Below, piece after piece: positions 54,233 to 63,829 of a DNA stretch of 64,000 nt. Numbering within the stretch: the stretch's first letter is position 1; each line of letters begins with the position of its first letter. The notes below the pieces were generated by a model. It saw only the letters and a program-made list of their open reading frames with translations. It did not search any database and was not told the origin of the DNA. The stretch is from Tissierella praeacuta_A. GTDB lineage: Bacteria; Bacillota; Clostridia; Tissierellales; Tissierellaceae. Made by a program: the position numbers and the translations under genes. Location: the NCBI RefSeq assembly GCF_040396155.1, contig NZ_JBEBOY010000018.1, positions 3,397-67,396 on the forward strand. Direction: 5' to 3'.

Positions 54233-55822
54233 TCACTTTCCTTGATATTCTGTTAGTTCTAGATTATTAATAAGTCTGAATGTAACTTCATAATCTTTCT
54301 CTATAATAATTTTATCTACTGTATGGATAAATAAATTTTCATCGTAGTCTTCTATGATTTCTGGATTGTATTTTATAAGGTCTAGTAATCGTAAAGTTCC
54401 TTCTATCTCCTTTTCAAAACCGTTATTATCTAGTAGTTGGTTTCTCCTTTTCTTTGTCGCCTCTACTTCTACTGTCAGGGCATTTTGTCTTTCTATAAAA
54501 ACAGCAGAGTCAATATACCCTTTCGATACCACTCTACTTAGGATATGACTCTGCTCTGTTAGTTCCATTATTTTATTGTTTAACTCCTTTATTTCTTCTT
54601 CCTGCTCTTCATTAGTTCTTAAGTCTTTTAAGGATTCAAGAAGTGGATGTAAGATATCTGTATAGTTGCTTACTAATTTGTTCCACATGGTAAGGAAGGC
54701 TTCTTTTATAATATCTTCCCTTACAGCTTTCATACTGCATTTATTAATATCTCTTATATGCTGAATACAGCACCACTGGACTTTCTCATAGGGTTTTCCT
54801 ATATAAATCTTTTGTCTACGGAGGGTACTTCCACATTCACTGCAGATAATCCTACTACTAAACTCATATCTATTTTGGTATTTTCCACTATCGTCTATGC
54901 CCATTTGATTTCTTCGGTATTCATAAATCTCACGGACCAGCTGTCCTTCTTCTCTAGAGATAATAGGTTCATGATTATTTTCAATAAAATACTGAGGCAG
55001 TTCTCCTTTATTCACTTTTCTTTGAAAGGGAAGCACCTCAGTTGTATATGTCTTTTGTAATAATAAATCTCCTTCATATATGGGATTTTGTAAGATTTCT
55101 TTTACTACACTATCCTGCCATTCTTCTGCTAATCTTATGGTTGGTATATTATCTTCATTTAATCCCCTAGCTATTACGTAGGAACCTTTACCATTCAGAT
55201 ACTCAGTGAAAATTCTTCGGACAACCTTAGCTTCATCTTCTTTAATTATCAGCTCCCCATCTTCATCCTTAGTATATCCATAGGCAGGAGTGCTTAATTT
55301 AAATGTTCCATCTTCAAACCTTTTTCTAATTCCCCATTTATTATTGGTAGATATGGTTTCTGATTCTCCTTGGGCTATGGAGCTTAATATGGTTAGTAAC
55401 ATCTCACTTTTTTCTGATAAGGTATTGATATTTTCTTTCTCAAAATATACTCCTATTCCAAGTGCCTTTAATTTTCTTATGGCCTTGATGCTATCTACAG
55501 TATTTCTTGCGAATCTTGTGACTGATTTAGTAATAATCATATCAATCTTTCCATCTTCACAATCTTTTATCATCTGTAAAAACTCATCTCTCTTTTTAAT
55601 CTGAGTACCACTTCTAGCTTCATCAGCATAAATCCCTGCATATTCCCAGTCATCTCTTTTTCCTATAAATTTCTTATAATAATCTACTTGAGCATGGAAT
55701 GATCCTTGCTGGTCTATTGAATCTGTACTAACCCTTGCATAAGCACATACTCTTTTTTTAGGCTGTAATTCTAGTATGACTTTTTGGTGTACAGGTTCTA
55801 TTTTCCTTACTTTCTTTGCCAT
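54233..55822 (-). CDS. Large serine recombinase (site-specific integrase) 2
   Basis: About 529 residues from ATG 55820-55822 (GAAAGGAGGATAAAATT upstream). Resolvase domain: RVCAYARVSTDSIDQQGSF with catalytic Ser, then TKSVTRFARNTVDSIKAIRK and ILSSIAQGESETISTNNKWG. Recombinase domain GYTKDEDGELIIKEDEAKVV, zinc ribbon (CSECGSTLRRQ...CCIQHIRD) and coiled coil. First gene of the recombinase operon. With the other two it probably integrates and excises the element. Confidence 0.93.
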   Translation of the reverse strand: MAKKVRKIEPVHQKVILELQPKKRVCAYARVSTDSIDQQGSFHAQVDYYKKFIGKRDDWEYAGIYADEARSGTQIKKRDEFLQMIKDCEDGKIDMIITKSVTRFARNTVDSIKAIRKLKALGIGVYFEKENINTLSEKSEMLLTILSSIAQGESETISTNNKWGIRKRFEDGTFKLSTPAYGYTKDEDGELIIKEDEAKVVRRIFTEYLNGKGSYVIARGLNEDNIPTIRLAEEWQDSVVKEILQNPIYEGDLLLQKTYTTEVLPFQRKVNKGELPQYFIENNHEPIISREEGQLVREIYEYRRNQMGIDDSGKYQNRYEFSSRIICSECGSTLRRQKIYIGKPYEKVQWCCIQHIRDINKCSMKAVREDIIKEAFLTMWNKLVSNYTDILHPLLESLKDLRTNEEQEEEIKELNNKIMELTEQSHILSRVVSKGYIDSAVFIERQNALTVEVEATKKRRNQLLDNNGFEKEIEGTLRLLDLIKYNPEIIEDYDENLFIHTVDKIIIEKDYEVTFRLINNLELTEYQGK

Positions 55823-55902
55823 AATTTTATCCTCCTTTCTCCATATTTTACTTCCTGTTAGCAACATACACTACCACACTAAATTCAATATAGCTAGTGT
55901 TA

Positions 55903-56064
55903 TTACACATATACTTCCCGAAGTTCTGGAGAAAAGGTCTGACGGTTTAATTCATCTATTCTTAAATATTCTTCATCAGTAATCATTCCCCTATTTAGTA
56001 ATATCTTTAATAATTTTAATGCCATTTTATATTCTACTTCCTTAGATAATTGTTCCTTTGTCAT
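55903..56064 (-). CDS. Small SHOCT-like protein, 53 aa
   Basis: MTKEQLSKEVEYKMALKLLK followed by ILLNRGMITDEEYLRIDELN and a short tail ending VYV. The GMITDEEY helix pattern is SHOCT-like. ATG follows GGAGGAAGAGTA. Such small genes often precede serine recombinases in clostridial elements. It is 81 bases upstream of recombinase 2 in the same direction. Confidence 0.7.
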   Translation of the reverse strand: MTKEQLSKEVEYKMALKLLKILLNRGMITDEEYLRIDELNRQTFSPELREVYV

Positions 56065-56737
56065 TACTCTTCCTCCATTCTATATACTTTTTTATGTAAT
56101 TTCTTTTATATATTTCTATTTTTACTATCATAAATATCTTTTTTCTCATCTTCTTAATATCACAAAAATAGGGACCGCTTTATTTGGCAAAAACATATAT
56201 AATATCTTGCCTTAAATAGGCGATCCCCATTGCTTCTAATATTAAAATCATAAGATATTTAAAAGTATGTGTTGTACTTAGACACTACTATCCCCAACAC
56301 ATAAAGCCTTATAAAAGTAAAAGGCTTATAGGGCGATTTCATAAACTGAAGTTGGTTATTCTTCATCATAGGAATTTCACCTCCACCGGGATCTCCGCTG
56401 GCTGCCCCCATTGGGATGTCTGTGGCTGGGCAGAAGTATCATTATAGGCTGATAAGGTTATGGCGAACAATCTACCACAGATTATTTTCTGGAACAGATG
56501 GGTGCCGCTCTGCACCTTAGAAGGCCGACTTTTATACCAGCAGAAATAATATCTGCTTATACAGGTGGTCTTGGCGCATCTTCCATTGTCGCTTTTCCGT
56601 CTCTGGCTTATCAGCTAATGTATTTATGAAATCGGATATTTAATTTTCAAAGTACAACCTGTAAAATAAAAAACAGGGAAGAGGAAAATACCCCTTCACC
56701 TGTTTCCACATTTGAAGCCTGTTTTTGAAGTCTAAAT
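56065..56737. other. Non-coding or degraded region right of the recombinases
   Basis: No intact gene. 56375-56630 is clearly more G+C-rich than its surroundings and reads, in plus frames, pieces such as YGEQSTTDYFLEQMGAAL, then RRPTFIPAEIISAYTGG and a stop at 56627-56629, with a shift between segments. It is either a decayed plus-strand gene or a structured RNA. A terminator-like GGCTTAT/ATAAGCC repeat is at about 56309-56331. Confidence 0.45.
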
Positions 56738-57202
56738 TTAAAACTTTTTTATTTTTTCTTTTAATTTCTTTTTTGCAATGTCTATACTATACTTAACTGC
56801 ACGTATAGAACAGTTTTCCATTTTTGCAATTTCTTTTAGTGAAAATCCATAATCATAATATAAAAGTAATCTTTTTCTTTGAACATCAGGTAATTCCCCT
56901 ATTGCTTTCCAAAATTCAGTTTTCATTTCTTTTTCTAGTATAATTTCTTCTATACCTTTTGACTTTTCAAAGATTCTTCTGCTAAGAGTTTCATCAGTAA
57001 GCTCTGAATGTTCTAGATTTCTTTCATCTGAACGAGTAAGATTCCTATCTCTTTTATTTAATTCAAATAAAGCAGAATAAATATCAAAGTTAATCTCTAT
57101 CCTATGAAGTACATAATTTCCGTCAAAAAATGAAACATAATATTGTTCTTTATCTATACCTCCAGTCTTTTCAAGAATGTAAGCATTCATAAAGTTTGCC
57201 AT
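56738..57202 (-). CDS. Sigma-70-like factor (region 4 HTH) of mobile element
   Basis: A 154-residue protein beginning MANFMNAYILEKTGGIDKEQ. The C-terminal half is a sigma region 4: AIGELPDVQRKRLLLYYDYG, FSLKEIAKMENCSIRAVKYS. The N-terminal part has no clear region 2. Proteins of this size are common next to recombinases in Tn1549-type elements and may control excision genes. ATG follows GGAGGAATACGA. Confidence 0.82.
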   Translation of the reverse strand: MANFMNAYILEKTGGIDKEQYYVSFFDGNYVLHRIEINFDIYSALFELNKRDRNLTRSDERNLEHSELTDETLSRRIFEKSKGIEEIILEKEMKTEFWKAIGELPDVQRKRLLLYYDYGFSLKEIAKMENCSIRAVKYSIDIAKKKLKEKIKKF

Positions 57203-57317
57203 TCGTATTCCTCCAATTTTTTCATTTTTGTTTAATTAGAAAAAATCAGAAGATCACGGATATCTAGCAATATAAGTTTCCCAACGCTTCATACTTCCCC
57301 CTTATCTTTTGATAAAT

Positions 57318-57357
57318 AAAAAGCCGAGAATAACAAAATCGTTATTCTCGGCTTTTT
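57318..57357. terminator. Perfect bidirectional terminator
   Basis: AAAAAGCCGAGAATAAC-AAAATC-GTTATTCTCGGCTTTTT, a 17-bp perfect stem with A and T runs on both sides. It shields the sigma-like gene from transcription from the right. Confidence 0.9.
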
Positions 57358-57666
57358 AAATTCCTTATTATTTGAAAAAGTATAAAAATAGCCCCAACAC
57401 TTTATTTAAAATGTCAGAGCGCTTATTTTGTTTTATTCAATTTTTTATCTCATTTTTTCATTGTATTATATATAATCTAGGTAAGTACTTGTCTAAAATA
57501 AATATGAGATTATATATATCATAATAAAGTTAAAGCAGATATCTAAAATTAGAATCTATTTTTAAATATATTTAAGGTTTTCCTCCACTTTAGTAAGTGT
57601 ATATTTCTTTTCTAAGAAGTAGGGTCCAATACGTTTTGGAAGGTGGTTCCTAAATTTATGTGGTAA

Positions 57667-57770
57667 TTAATATATTGTCACTGTATACGCTACCGCTGAT
57701 TCGCCCCCTCGAACTTCATAAGCGCCATAAACTGCGACATAATAATATAAGTCTGCATCACTACTAGTTA
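57667..57770 (-). pseudogene. 3' end remnant of an unknown gene
   Basis: A minus-strand frame open from a TAA without start reads WILTSSDADLYYYVAVYGAY, then EVRGGESAVAYTVTIY and a stop. The beta-rich pattern suggests the end of a secreted protein. Repeat R1 lies just upstream of it, as R2 lies upstream of the secreted protein gene at 60289. Confidence 0.45.
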
Positions 57771-57858
57771 AAATCCATTATGCTTGTCCGACTTTATAGC
57801 ACATGGATATTAGGATAATCGCTTCTGCACACTTACTACATACAATGAAACAACTACA

Positions 57859-57940
57859 TTGTATTAATTATAACATTATTGTTTTTTTGTGCGGGAAATT
57901 GCTATAAACTATATATTTTAATGTCATGAACTAAGATTTT
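57859..57940. repeat. Intergenic repeat R1
   Basis: TTGTATTAATTATAACA, then TTTTTTTGTGC, AACTATATAT and TGAACTAAGATTTT in the same order and spacing as in R2 at 61298-61380; roughly 80 percent identical by eye over about 80 bases. Confidence 0.65.
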
Positions 57941-58067
57941 AATGCTGTAGTTTCTTTCTATTTCTGTTAATAAAGATTCTAAATATCCAAGTTTTATAAA
58001 ATCTGAGTTCCTCTAGAAAATTAAAATGTAATCCATTCTGATTCATGCTATACATTATTTAAACAAT

Positions 58068-58105
58068 AAAAACTGAGAACAAAATAATTATTATTCTCAG
58101 TTTTT
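58068..58105 (-). terminator. Terminator after the anti-sigma-like gene
   Basis: AAAAACTGAGAA and TTCTCAGTTTTT form a 12-bp stem with T-rich tail on the minus strand, 235 bases after the stop of the DUF4179 gene. Confidence 0.75.
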
Positions 58106-58339
58106 AAATGGATTCTTTATAAATATGTGTCATACAATATTATGGCCAAAACTTCATGTCATGCACTTCAAAAAAATGCAAATCTACATAGCCAATATGA
58201 AAGACCAAGACATACAATCAAACCTATCCCCATAAAGATTTATTTTTCATATCTATTGATTTCAAAATCCCTTTCCTTCTATTTTATAAACTATCTTTAT
58301 TTCACATTTTTCAACGTCTTTCCCTTATGTGTATTATCT

Positions 58340-59653
58340 TCAAGGTCTTAATGGAATAATTACTTTGTCACATGTACTATAAACAGGAGCATAAAAAGTT
58401 ATGTTAACTTTATCTTGTATATTTTTTATATTAGAAAGAATTATTTTGATATTCTCTTCTTCAGAAATTTGTGAATCTGCATCTCTATAAGGATCATCCC
58501 ATATAACTCTTACATCTTCCGCCATATATTCATTTAATTGATCTTTATTTACATCAGCTGAAACATTTTGTAATTTTAATTCATTAGTACCTTCTAAAGT
58601 TTTACTAATAGTAAATTTTATCTTTTGTGCTTTCTCTTCTATTCTATAGTTGTTGTTCTCAGTGGTTCTATAATTAAATTTTTCATTATATTCATCCCAT
58701 TCAGCATTACTAATTACTAATTCATTATCACCAAGGCTGAATTTAACAGGAAAAGAATCGTATTTACTTATATTCACATTAGAGCGTACATCGTTATCTG
58801 TAATAAAGATATGTGGAATAACTAATTTAATCCCATTCTCCAATTTTTTATCAAAGTAAAGTGTATTTTCATTGTTATTATCTATACTATAAAATTTATT
58901 TCCTTTTGAATCTAAAAGATAAATATCCTTAAGTGGAAAAGATATGGATTTTACCTCATCAGAAGACTGTGATAATATACTGACTTCTAATTTATTTTCC
59001 ACATAACCTGTTACTACAGCAATATCTGCATTAATGTTTTGGATGGAAATATAGTTATGATTCTCAAGAGGAATTTCAGGCAGTTCAGTCATAATAACAG
59101 GTATATTAAATTTATCATAAACAATATTAAAATTATTTGTAACTTTTCGGAATTCATAAGTACATCGGGCGCTCCATTGATAGTCATCAAGATTTATAAT
59201 TATGTCGCTTGATATAAGCTTTGCTTTATTATTTTCCTCATCTACTATAGTTATATATCTTTCTATTTCTTTTTCAATTGTTACATTGCCTTCCATTGTC
59301 AGTGTGACAGTCTTATCCTCATTGTAAGCAGTATTTACCTTTATGTATTTTTCTTTATCAGACATTTCTACCGAACCTAACAATCCATACACCTTATTTT
59401 CTCCATCGTTGTGAAATATTTTATTTGTGCCTGGAAGATAACTGAATAGCTTTTGGGTAGCATAACTTATCTGCTCATTAAAAGCTAACAAAGACAGTAT
59501 CATGATAGGTAAGATAATAACTGCTACTGGTTTTAAGCGATTATGCTTATTTTTTCTGATTTTATACTGTATATTCCTTTTAGTGTTATCTGTAATTCTT
59601 ATGCTTTTCATATTATTGTCTATGTAATCTTTTAGATTTTCAAGATTATTCAT
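58340..59653 (-). CDS. DUF4179 membrane protein, probable anti-sigma factor
   Basis: A 437-residue protein with a short cytoplasmic N-terminus (MNNLENLKDYIDNNMKSIRI), one transmembrane helix at about 42-60 (VAVIILPIMILSLLAF) and a large extracellular domain including SYATQKLFSYLPGTNKIF and DDYQWSARCTYEFRK, the DUF4179 pattern. Such proteins bind their ECF sigma factor at the membrane. It overlaps the sigma gene by eight bases, supporting a sigma/anti-sigma pair. Confidence 0.82.
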   Translation of the reverse strand: MNNLENLKDYIDNNMKSIRITDNTKRNIQYKIRKNKHNRLKPVAVIILPIMILSLLAFNEQISYATQKLFSYLPGTNKIFHNDGENKVYGLLGSVEMSDKEKYIKVNTAYNEDKTVTLTMEGNVTIEKEIERYITIVDEENNKAKLISSDIIINLDDYQWSARCTYEFRKVTNNFNIVYDKFNIPVIMTELPEIPLENHNYISIQNINADIAVVTGYVENKLEVSILSQSSDEVKSISFPLKDIYLLDSKGNKFYSIDNNNENTLYFDKKLENGIKLVIPHIFITDNDVRSNVNISKYDSFPVKFSLGDNELVISNAEWDEYNEKFNYRTTENNNYRIEEKAQKIKFTISKTLEGTNELKLQNVSADVNKDQLNEYMAEDVRVIWDDPYRDADSQISEEENIKIILSNIKNIQDKVNITFYAPVYSTCDKVIIPLRP

Positions 59654-60158
59654 AAATGATTCCTCCTAATTCATCCTTTAATAATTGCCTTGCTCTTGAG
59701 AGACGGGTAAAAGCATTTGACTCCGAAATATCCAGAATTTGTGATATTTCATTAACTGATAATTGTTGATAATAATACATTAAAATAATTTCCTTATAGT
59801 TCTTTCTTAATTTCATTATAGAGTTGAACAACTCACTTTTTTCTAATTCGGCAAATATTTCTTTGTCGGAAACTTCCCCTTGAATAAACTCTTTATTTTC
59901 TAGTATAACCTTTCTTTTCCATGGATTCCGCAGATAATTTTTACATGTATTAATACATATCTTTGTAATCCAAGTTTTTTCCGTTGAAAGCCCGTTGAAG
60001 CTATGAAAACTCTTATAAACTTTTAAAAATGTGTCCTGACAAGCATCCTCCGCAAGTTGATAGTCTTTTAGATAAAGATAACATAGTCTCAGAATTTCCG
60101 TACCATATTCATCAATTAAGCTATTGAAGTGCTCTTCAGTTAGTATTTTTCTGCCCAT
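59646..60158 (-). CDS. ECF-type RNA polymerase sigma-70 factor
   Basis: A 170-residue protein with region 2 (DEYGTEILRLCYLYLKDYQL, AEDACQDTFLKVYKSF) and region 4 (LRKNYKEIILMYYYQQLSVN, EISQILDISESNAFTRLSRA). Full ECF length. It is followed by its anti-sigma gene with an eight-base overlap. The likely targets include its own operon and perhaps the secreted protein upstream. Confidence 0.93.
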   Translation of the reverse strand: MGRKILTEEHFNSLIDEYGTEILRLCYLYLKDYQLAEDACQDTFLKVYKSFHSFNGLSTEKTWITKICINTCKNYLRNPWKRKVILENKEFIQGEVSDKEIFAELEKSELFNSIMKLRKNYKEIILMYYYQQLSVNEISQILDISESNAFTRLSRARQLLKDELGGIIYE

Positions 60159-60236
60159 TTCTACCCCTCCTTACTATATTAGACACTTCATTACCCGTAA
60201 ACCTTACATTATTATTATAGAATTGAATATAAATGT

Positions 60237-60272
60237 AAAAATATCGTCAACAAAAGTGTTGACGATATTTTT
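60237..60272 (-). terminator. Terminator after the secreted protein gene
   Basis: AAAAATATCGTCAACA and TGTTGACGATATTTTT form a 16-bp perfect stem with a four-base loop, 17 bases after the stop of the gene at 60289. It separates that gene from the sigma gene. Confidence 0.85.
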
Positions 60273-60288
60273 GAGTAAACTTTTACCA

Positions 60289-60846
60289 TTAATACACTTC
60301 ACCTGAACCGCTTATTCTTGTTCCTTGTGTACTTGTATACTTAATATAATAAGCTTTATTTTTTACAGCAGTGCCATAAGCTGTTACATCATCCAAATCG
60401 AGTATCGGCGAATTAAACTCAAAATCCCCATTACTACTGTAGAATGAAAGTCGGATTTTTTGCCTTGCATCGGGTTCAAAATAATGATATATTCCATATC
60501 CTGTTGATCCAAGAGAATCTGGACAAGGCAGATATTTATAGTCGGAGTATATATAGGAGCTGAAAGAATAACTAAAGTATCTTGATGAATCGTTTAGATC
60601 CCAAGTCTTAGTAGGTACGCTAGTTCCCATAGTACCTATCTCTGGCAATTTTAGAAATTCGTATCTTTCGGGAGATGGTTTTATAATACCTGCTTCCTCA
60701 TATGCTTTTATATTTTCTTCTCCTTTAACTATTATGAATGTTGGATATGATTGATCCTCAAATTTTTCCTTATCTTCATCCGCATAAGCAATTACAGAAG
60801 TCAAACATAACATAACACATAAACTCAATATAAATATTTTTTTCAT
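60289..60846 (-). CDS. Secreted protein of unknown function
   Basis: A 185-residue protein with a clear signal peptide (MKKIFILSLCVMLCLTSVIA, cleaved after AYA). The mature part is Tyr/Ser-rich and beta-type (RYFSYSFSSYIYSDYKYLPC; DARQKIRLSFYSSNGDFEF). It has a single Cys and no recognised domain. The C-terminus GTRISGSGEVY lacks a sorting signal, so it should be released. It lies upstream of the ECF sigma gene behind its own terminator. Confidence 0.7.
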   Translation of the reverse strand: MKKIFILSLCVMLCLTSVIAYADEDKEKFEDQSYPTFIIVKGEENIKAYEEAGIIKPSPERYEFLKLPEIGTMGTSVPTKTWDLNDSSRYFSYSFSSYIYSDYKYLPCPDSLGSTGYGIYHYFEPDARQKIRLSFYSSNGDFEFNSPILDLDDVTAYGTAVKNKAYYIKYTSTQGTRISGSGEVY

Positions 60847-61517
60847 TTTATTACCTCCTGACTTTATTTTTTAAGTCCGTTTCTAACAACTTTCTGTTTT
60901 AAATCTCTAACTAAATAACTATTTTAGATTAAAAAACCTTTCTTAAATGCTATTTGCTTCAACAATAAGACTTCAGAATATCCTTTCACATACTTATTGC
61001 TAAGTATTATTTAAGTTATAAGATACCTAATTGGTCTTAATTTTATTTGGTGACCTGATATTTAACATTATAACTTACCACCTTTCGTTTTGGTCTTTCA
61101 TTAATATGTAGATATAGTATCTATATATTAATAAAATCATTTACTATTTCATGAACGTTCAAAGTGCTAGCTTTATATTAATTAGAAATCGTCACTTCTA
61201 ATACTAGCCATGTTTTACTTCAAACTCAAAATTAATCCTTCATAATACTAAATCTCTTTTATATGCCTGTACATTTTTACTTTACAATAGCAACAATCTT
61301 GTATTAATTATAACAATTTTATTTTTCTGTGCCAGGGATTGTCATGAACTATATATATTAATGTAGTGAACTAAGATTTTTAACAGAATTTAATGCTATA
61401 AACCCTATTATTGTTACTAAAAGTTCCTGATTTCAAAGTCAGATACTCAATTTGTTAAATACGAATCATATTTGATAAATTGACCCACTACATATCCTGA
61501 ACCTTCACTGAAAAAAT
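60847..61517. other. Intergenic region upstream of the secreted protein gene
   Basis: About 670 A+T-rich bases without an intact gene; carries repeat R2 (61298-61380). Should hold the promoter of the secreted protein gene near 60.9 kb. Confidence 0.4.
61298..61380. repeat. Intergenic repeat R2
   Basis: Diverged copy of R1 (57859-57940) in the same orientation: TTGTATTAATTATAACA, TTTTTCTGTGCC, AACTATATAT and TGAACTAAGATTTT. R1 and R2 bracket the ECF sigma, anti-sigma and secreted protein genes. Confidence 0.65.
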
Positions 61518-61557
61518 AGACCTTCAAGTATCTACACTTAACGATACTTGAAGGTCT
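61518..61557 (-). terminator. Terminator downstream of the sensor kinase gene
   Basis: AGACCTTCAAGTATC-(10)-GATACTTGAAGGTCT, a 15-bp perfect stem followed on the minus strand by ATTTTTTC. It lies about 270 bases after the kinase gene; the gap 61558-61825 has a minus-strand reading (GLFYNILHCALGVIEEYSKI to NIRKD, stop about 61637) without start codon, a possible remnant or small gene. Confidence 0.8.
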
Positions 61558-61825
61558 TAGTCATTTGATGAAAGTAATTGCTTATAATACAAATATGCTC
61601 CTTCCTATTAATTCTTTATCTCCTCCTACTTGTCAATCTTTCCTAATATTTTTACTATTCTCTTGAATAATTAAATCTATTACATTTCCAATTTTACTAT
61701 ACTCTTCAATAACACCTAATGCACAATGTAGTATATTATAAAATAGTCCACTCTTTAAAATAAACCATTATGCCTCATGGAAAATATTTGCCTGTCCAGC
61801 TATTAGCTGAACAATTTTTTTGTTC

Positions 61826-63109
61826 TCATTCAACAAACATTAATAATGCCGTATGGAATATATTGCTATCATATTTAAATTCTATAAGCCCATTGTATTT
61901 TTCTAAAACTGTTTTTACACTTTCTAACCCTAAACCATGATTGGTTTTATCCCTATGTGAAGTAATAATTTTACCTTTTTCTTTTATGATTATTCCATCA
62001 AAGGTGTTATCTATCTTTACAATTAATCGTCCTTTTGTATATTTGATTTTAATATCTATATACCTATCTTTTTCTAATTTTTTTACTGCATTTAATGCAT
62101 TATCTAATAAGTTTCCTAGAATGATGGTTATGTCAAATGAAGGAATGTTTAGTTCTCTAGGAATATTTAAATCTATATTTACAGCAATCTTCTCCTTTTC
62201 CGCTTCTCGTAATTTAAAGTTAATTATGCTGTCTATAACAGTATTTCCTGTTGATGCTAAACCTTCATTATTATTAAACACTTTTATCACTCCCGATAGA
62301 TATTCTAATACCTCTTCATTTTTATTCTCTTCTACTAAGGCATATAAAGATGTCATATGGTTCTTTAAATCATGCTTTATTGTTTTTATAGATTTCAAAG
62401 ATGCCCTCATTAGTTCAAGCTGCTTTTCATAATACTTATTTTGCTGTTGCATAAGTATCTTATCTTTCTCCTCTGATAATATTCTTGAAATTTCGTCATA
62501 TAAGTAAAACGTTGCGAAATTAATAAATAATACCAATGCTATAGACATAAATATTGTTACAGATGCAAGCCCACTTACCATAAATATTGTAATTAGTAGA
62601 TATAATGTTCCTATTGGTATAATAAGTATGCATAACCAGTAGGTATTAGGAACAATATCTCCTTGACGAATATTTTTGTAGCTTCCTATAATCAGTACTA
62701 CAAAATATGATACTATTCTTATAATAATAATTCCTAAAATTGATTCATAATCATTTCTTATTAAAAGATCTAATTTAAAATATCCTGTAGATAAAACAAT
62801 TATCATTTCAATGCACATTAAAGTAAGGTATATTAAAAAAGTTGTCAAAAACCTCTTTTTAAAACTACCCTTATAATTTAATGTTAGCATTAAGAAAAGT
62901 CCCAGATTTGAAATCAAGAGTATAATAGGGATCTTAACAAAAATATGTAGGATAGTAATAGCTATAAAATATATAATATAAGACCCTATTTCCATTGCCT
63001 TTTTATTTGTATTTTCCCTTACATAAAATATCTTCATAAACTTATATATTGTATAAGTCATAAAAATATTGCTAAAAATATAAATGGAATTATATATATC
63101 GATGCTCAC
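61826..63109 (-). CDS. AgrC-like sensor histidine kinase (GHKL type)
   Basis: A 427-residue protein with about six N-terminal membrane helices (residues 1-200), a coiled coil, the phosphoacceptor His in SIKTIKHDLKNHMTSLYAL, and a GHKL ATPase with NLLDNALNAVKKL (N box) and KTNHGLGLESVKTVLEKYNG (G box). This is the AgrC/ComD-type receptor kinase that senses peptides. It starts three bases after the stop of the response regulator. No agrB or agrD-like gene is seen in the window. Confidence 0.92.
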   Translation of the reverse strand: MSIDIYNSIYIFSNIFMTYTIYKFMKIFYVRENTNKKAMEIGSYIIYFIAITILHIFVKIPIILLISNLGLFLMLTLNYKGSFKKRFLTTFLIYLTLMCIEMIIVLSTGYFKLDLLIRNDYESILGIIIIRIVSYFVVLIIGSYKNIRQGDIVPNTYWLCILIIPIGTLYLLITIFMVSGLASVTIFMSIALVLFINFATFYLYDEISRILSEEKDKILMQQQNKYYEKQLELMRASLKSIKTIKHDLKNHMTSLYALVEENKNEEVLEYLSGVIKVFNNNEGLASTGNTVIDSIINFKLREAEKEKIAVNIDLNIPRELNIPSFDITIILGNLLDNALNAVKKLEKDRYIDIKIKYTKGRLIVKIDNTFDGIIIKEKGKIITSHRDKTNHGLGLESVKTVLEKYNGLIEFKYDSNIFHTALLMFVE

Positions 63110-63112
63110 TAC

Positions 63113-63829
63113 TTATTCCTCCTGCTCTATACTCAACTGTATATCTTTAACTTCTTTTCTTCTCGCTTGACTTATGGGTAATATGATCTCATTTGACATA
63201 ATAACTTCCTCATATCTAAAAATAGATATATGATTATAATTAACTATGTAGGATCTATGAATTTTAATAAATTGATATTTCCTAACTATCTCAAATATAT
63301 TCTGCATTACCCCATAAAAAATATCTTCACCTTTTACAGTAACAATTCTTGTTTCTCTGCCAAGACTCTCAAAATATATGATATCCTTTATTGGTACTTT
63401 ATGTGATTCATTTCCTTTTTTATATGCAAATATCCCCCCTAGTTTGTCTGCCCTAGTCATAGCTAGCCTTAGATCTTCTATCACTTTATTCGGATCAATA
63501 GGTTTTGGAATAAAGTGCAAGGGCTGTACATCAAACAGCTGACGATCATAACCATCTTTACCTGAGATATAAACAATGTCCGTTTTATGATTCTGCATCG
63601 TATTTCTTATCTTCTTTCCAACTTCAAGTCCATTCATACATTCCATTTCAATATCTAAATATATTAGGTCAAAGGTATGACTCGATTCCATATATTTGTA
63701 CAATTCTTCCCCTGAAGAAAATACTATAATATCTATCTCTAAACCAGTTCTTTCCGAATAATCCAATAATATATTCTCAATTTGTGAACCTATTATCTGT
63801 TCATCATCACAAATCGCTATTCTAAACAT
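63113..63829 (-). CDS. AgrA-like LytTR response regulator
   Basis: A 238-residue protein: receiver domain with acidic pocket ICDDE and phosphoacceptor D59 in FDLIYLDIEMECMNGLEVGK, K in FIPKPIDP; LytTR DNA-binding domain at about 130-235 (VPIKDIIYFESLGRETRIVT, FIKIHRSYIVNYNHI). First gene of the two-component operon. It should bind LytTR direct repeats; its own target is unknown. Confidence 0.93.
   Translation of the reverse strand: MFRIAICDDEQIIGSQIENILLDYSERTGLEIDIIVFSSGEELYKYMESSHTFDLIYLDIEMECMNGLEVGKKIRNTMQNHKTDIVYISGKDGYDRQLFDVQPLHFIPKPIDPNKVIEDLRLAMTRADKLGGIFAYKKGNESHKVPIKDIIYFESLGRETRIVTVKGEDIFYGVMQNIFEIVRKYQFIKIHRSYIVNYNHISIFRYEEVIMSNEIILPISQARRKEVKDIQLSIEQEE

Larger units (their letters stand above)
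57358..58067. other. Region with gene remnant and duplicated leader sequence
   Basis: Holds a 3' gene remnant (57667-57770) and repeat unit R1 (57859-57940), a diverged copy of 61298-61380. No intact gene seen. Confidence 0.45.
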
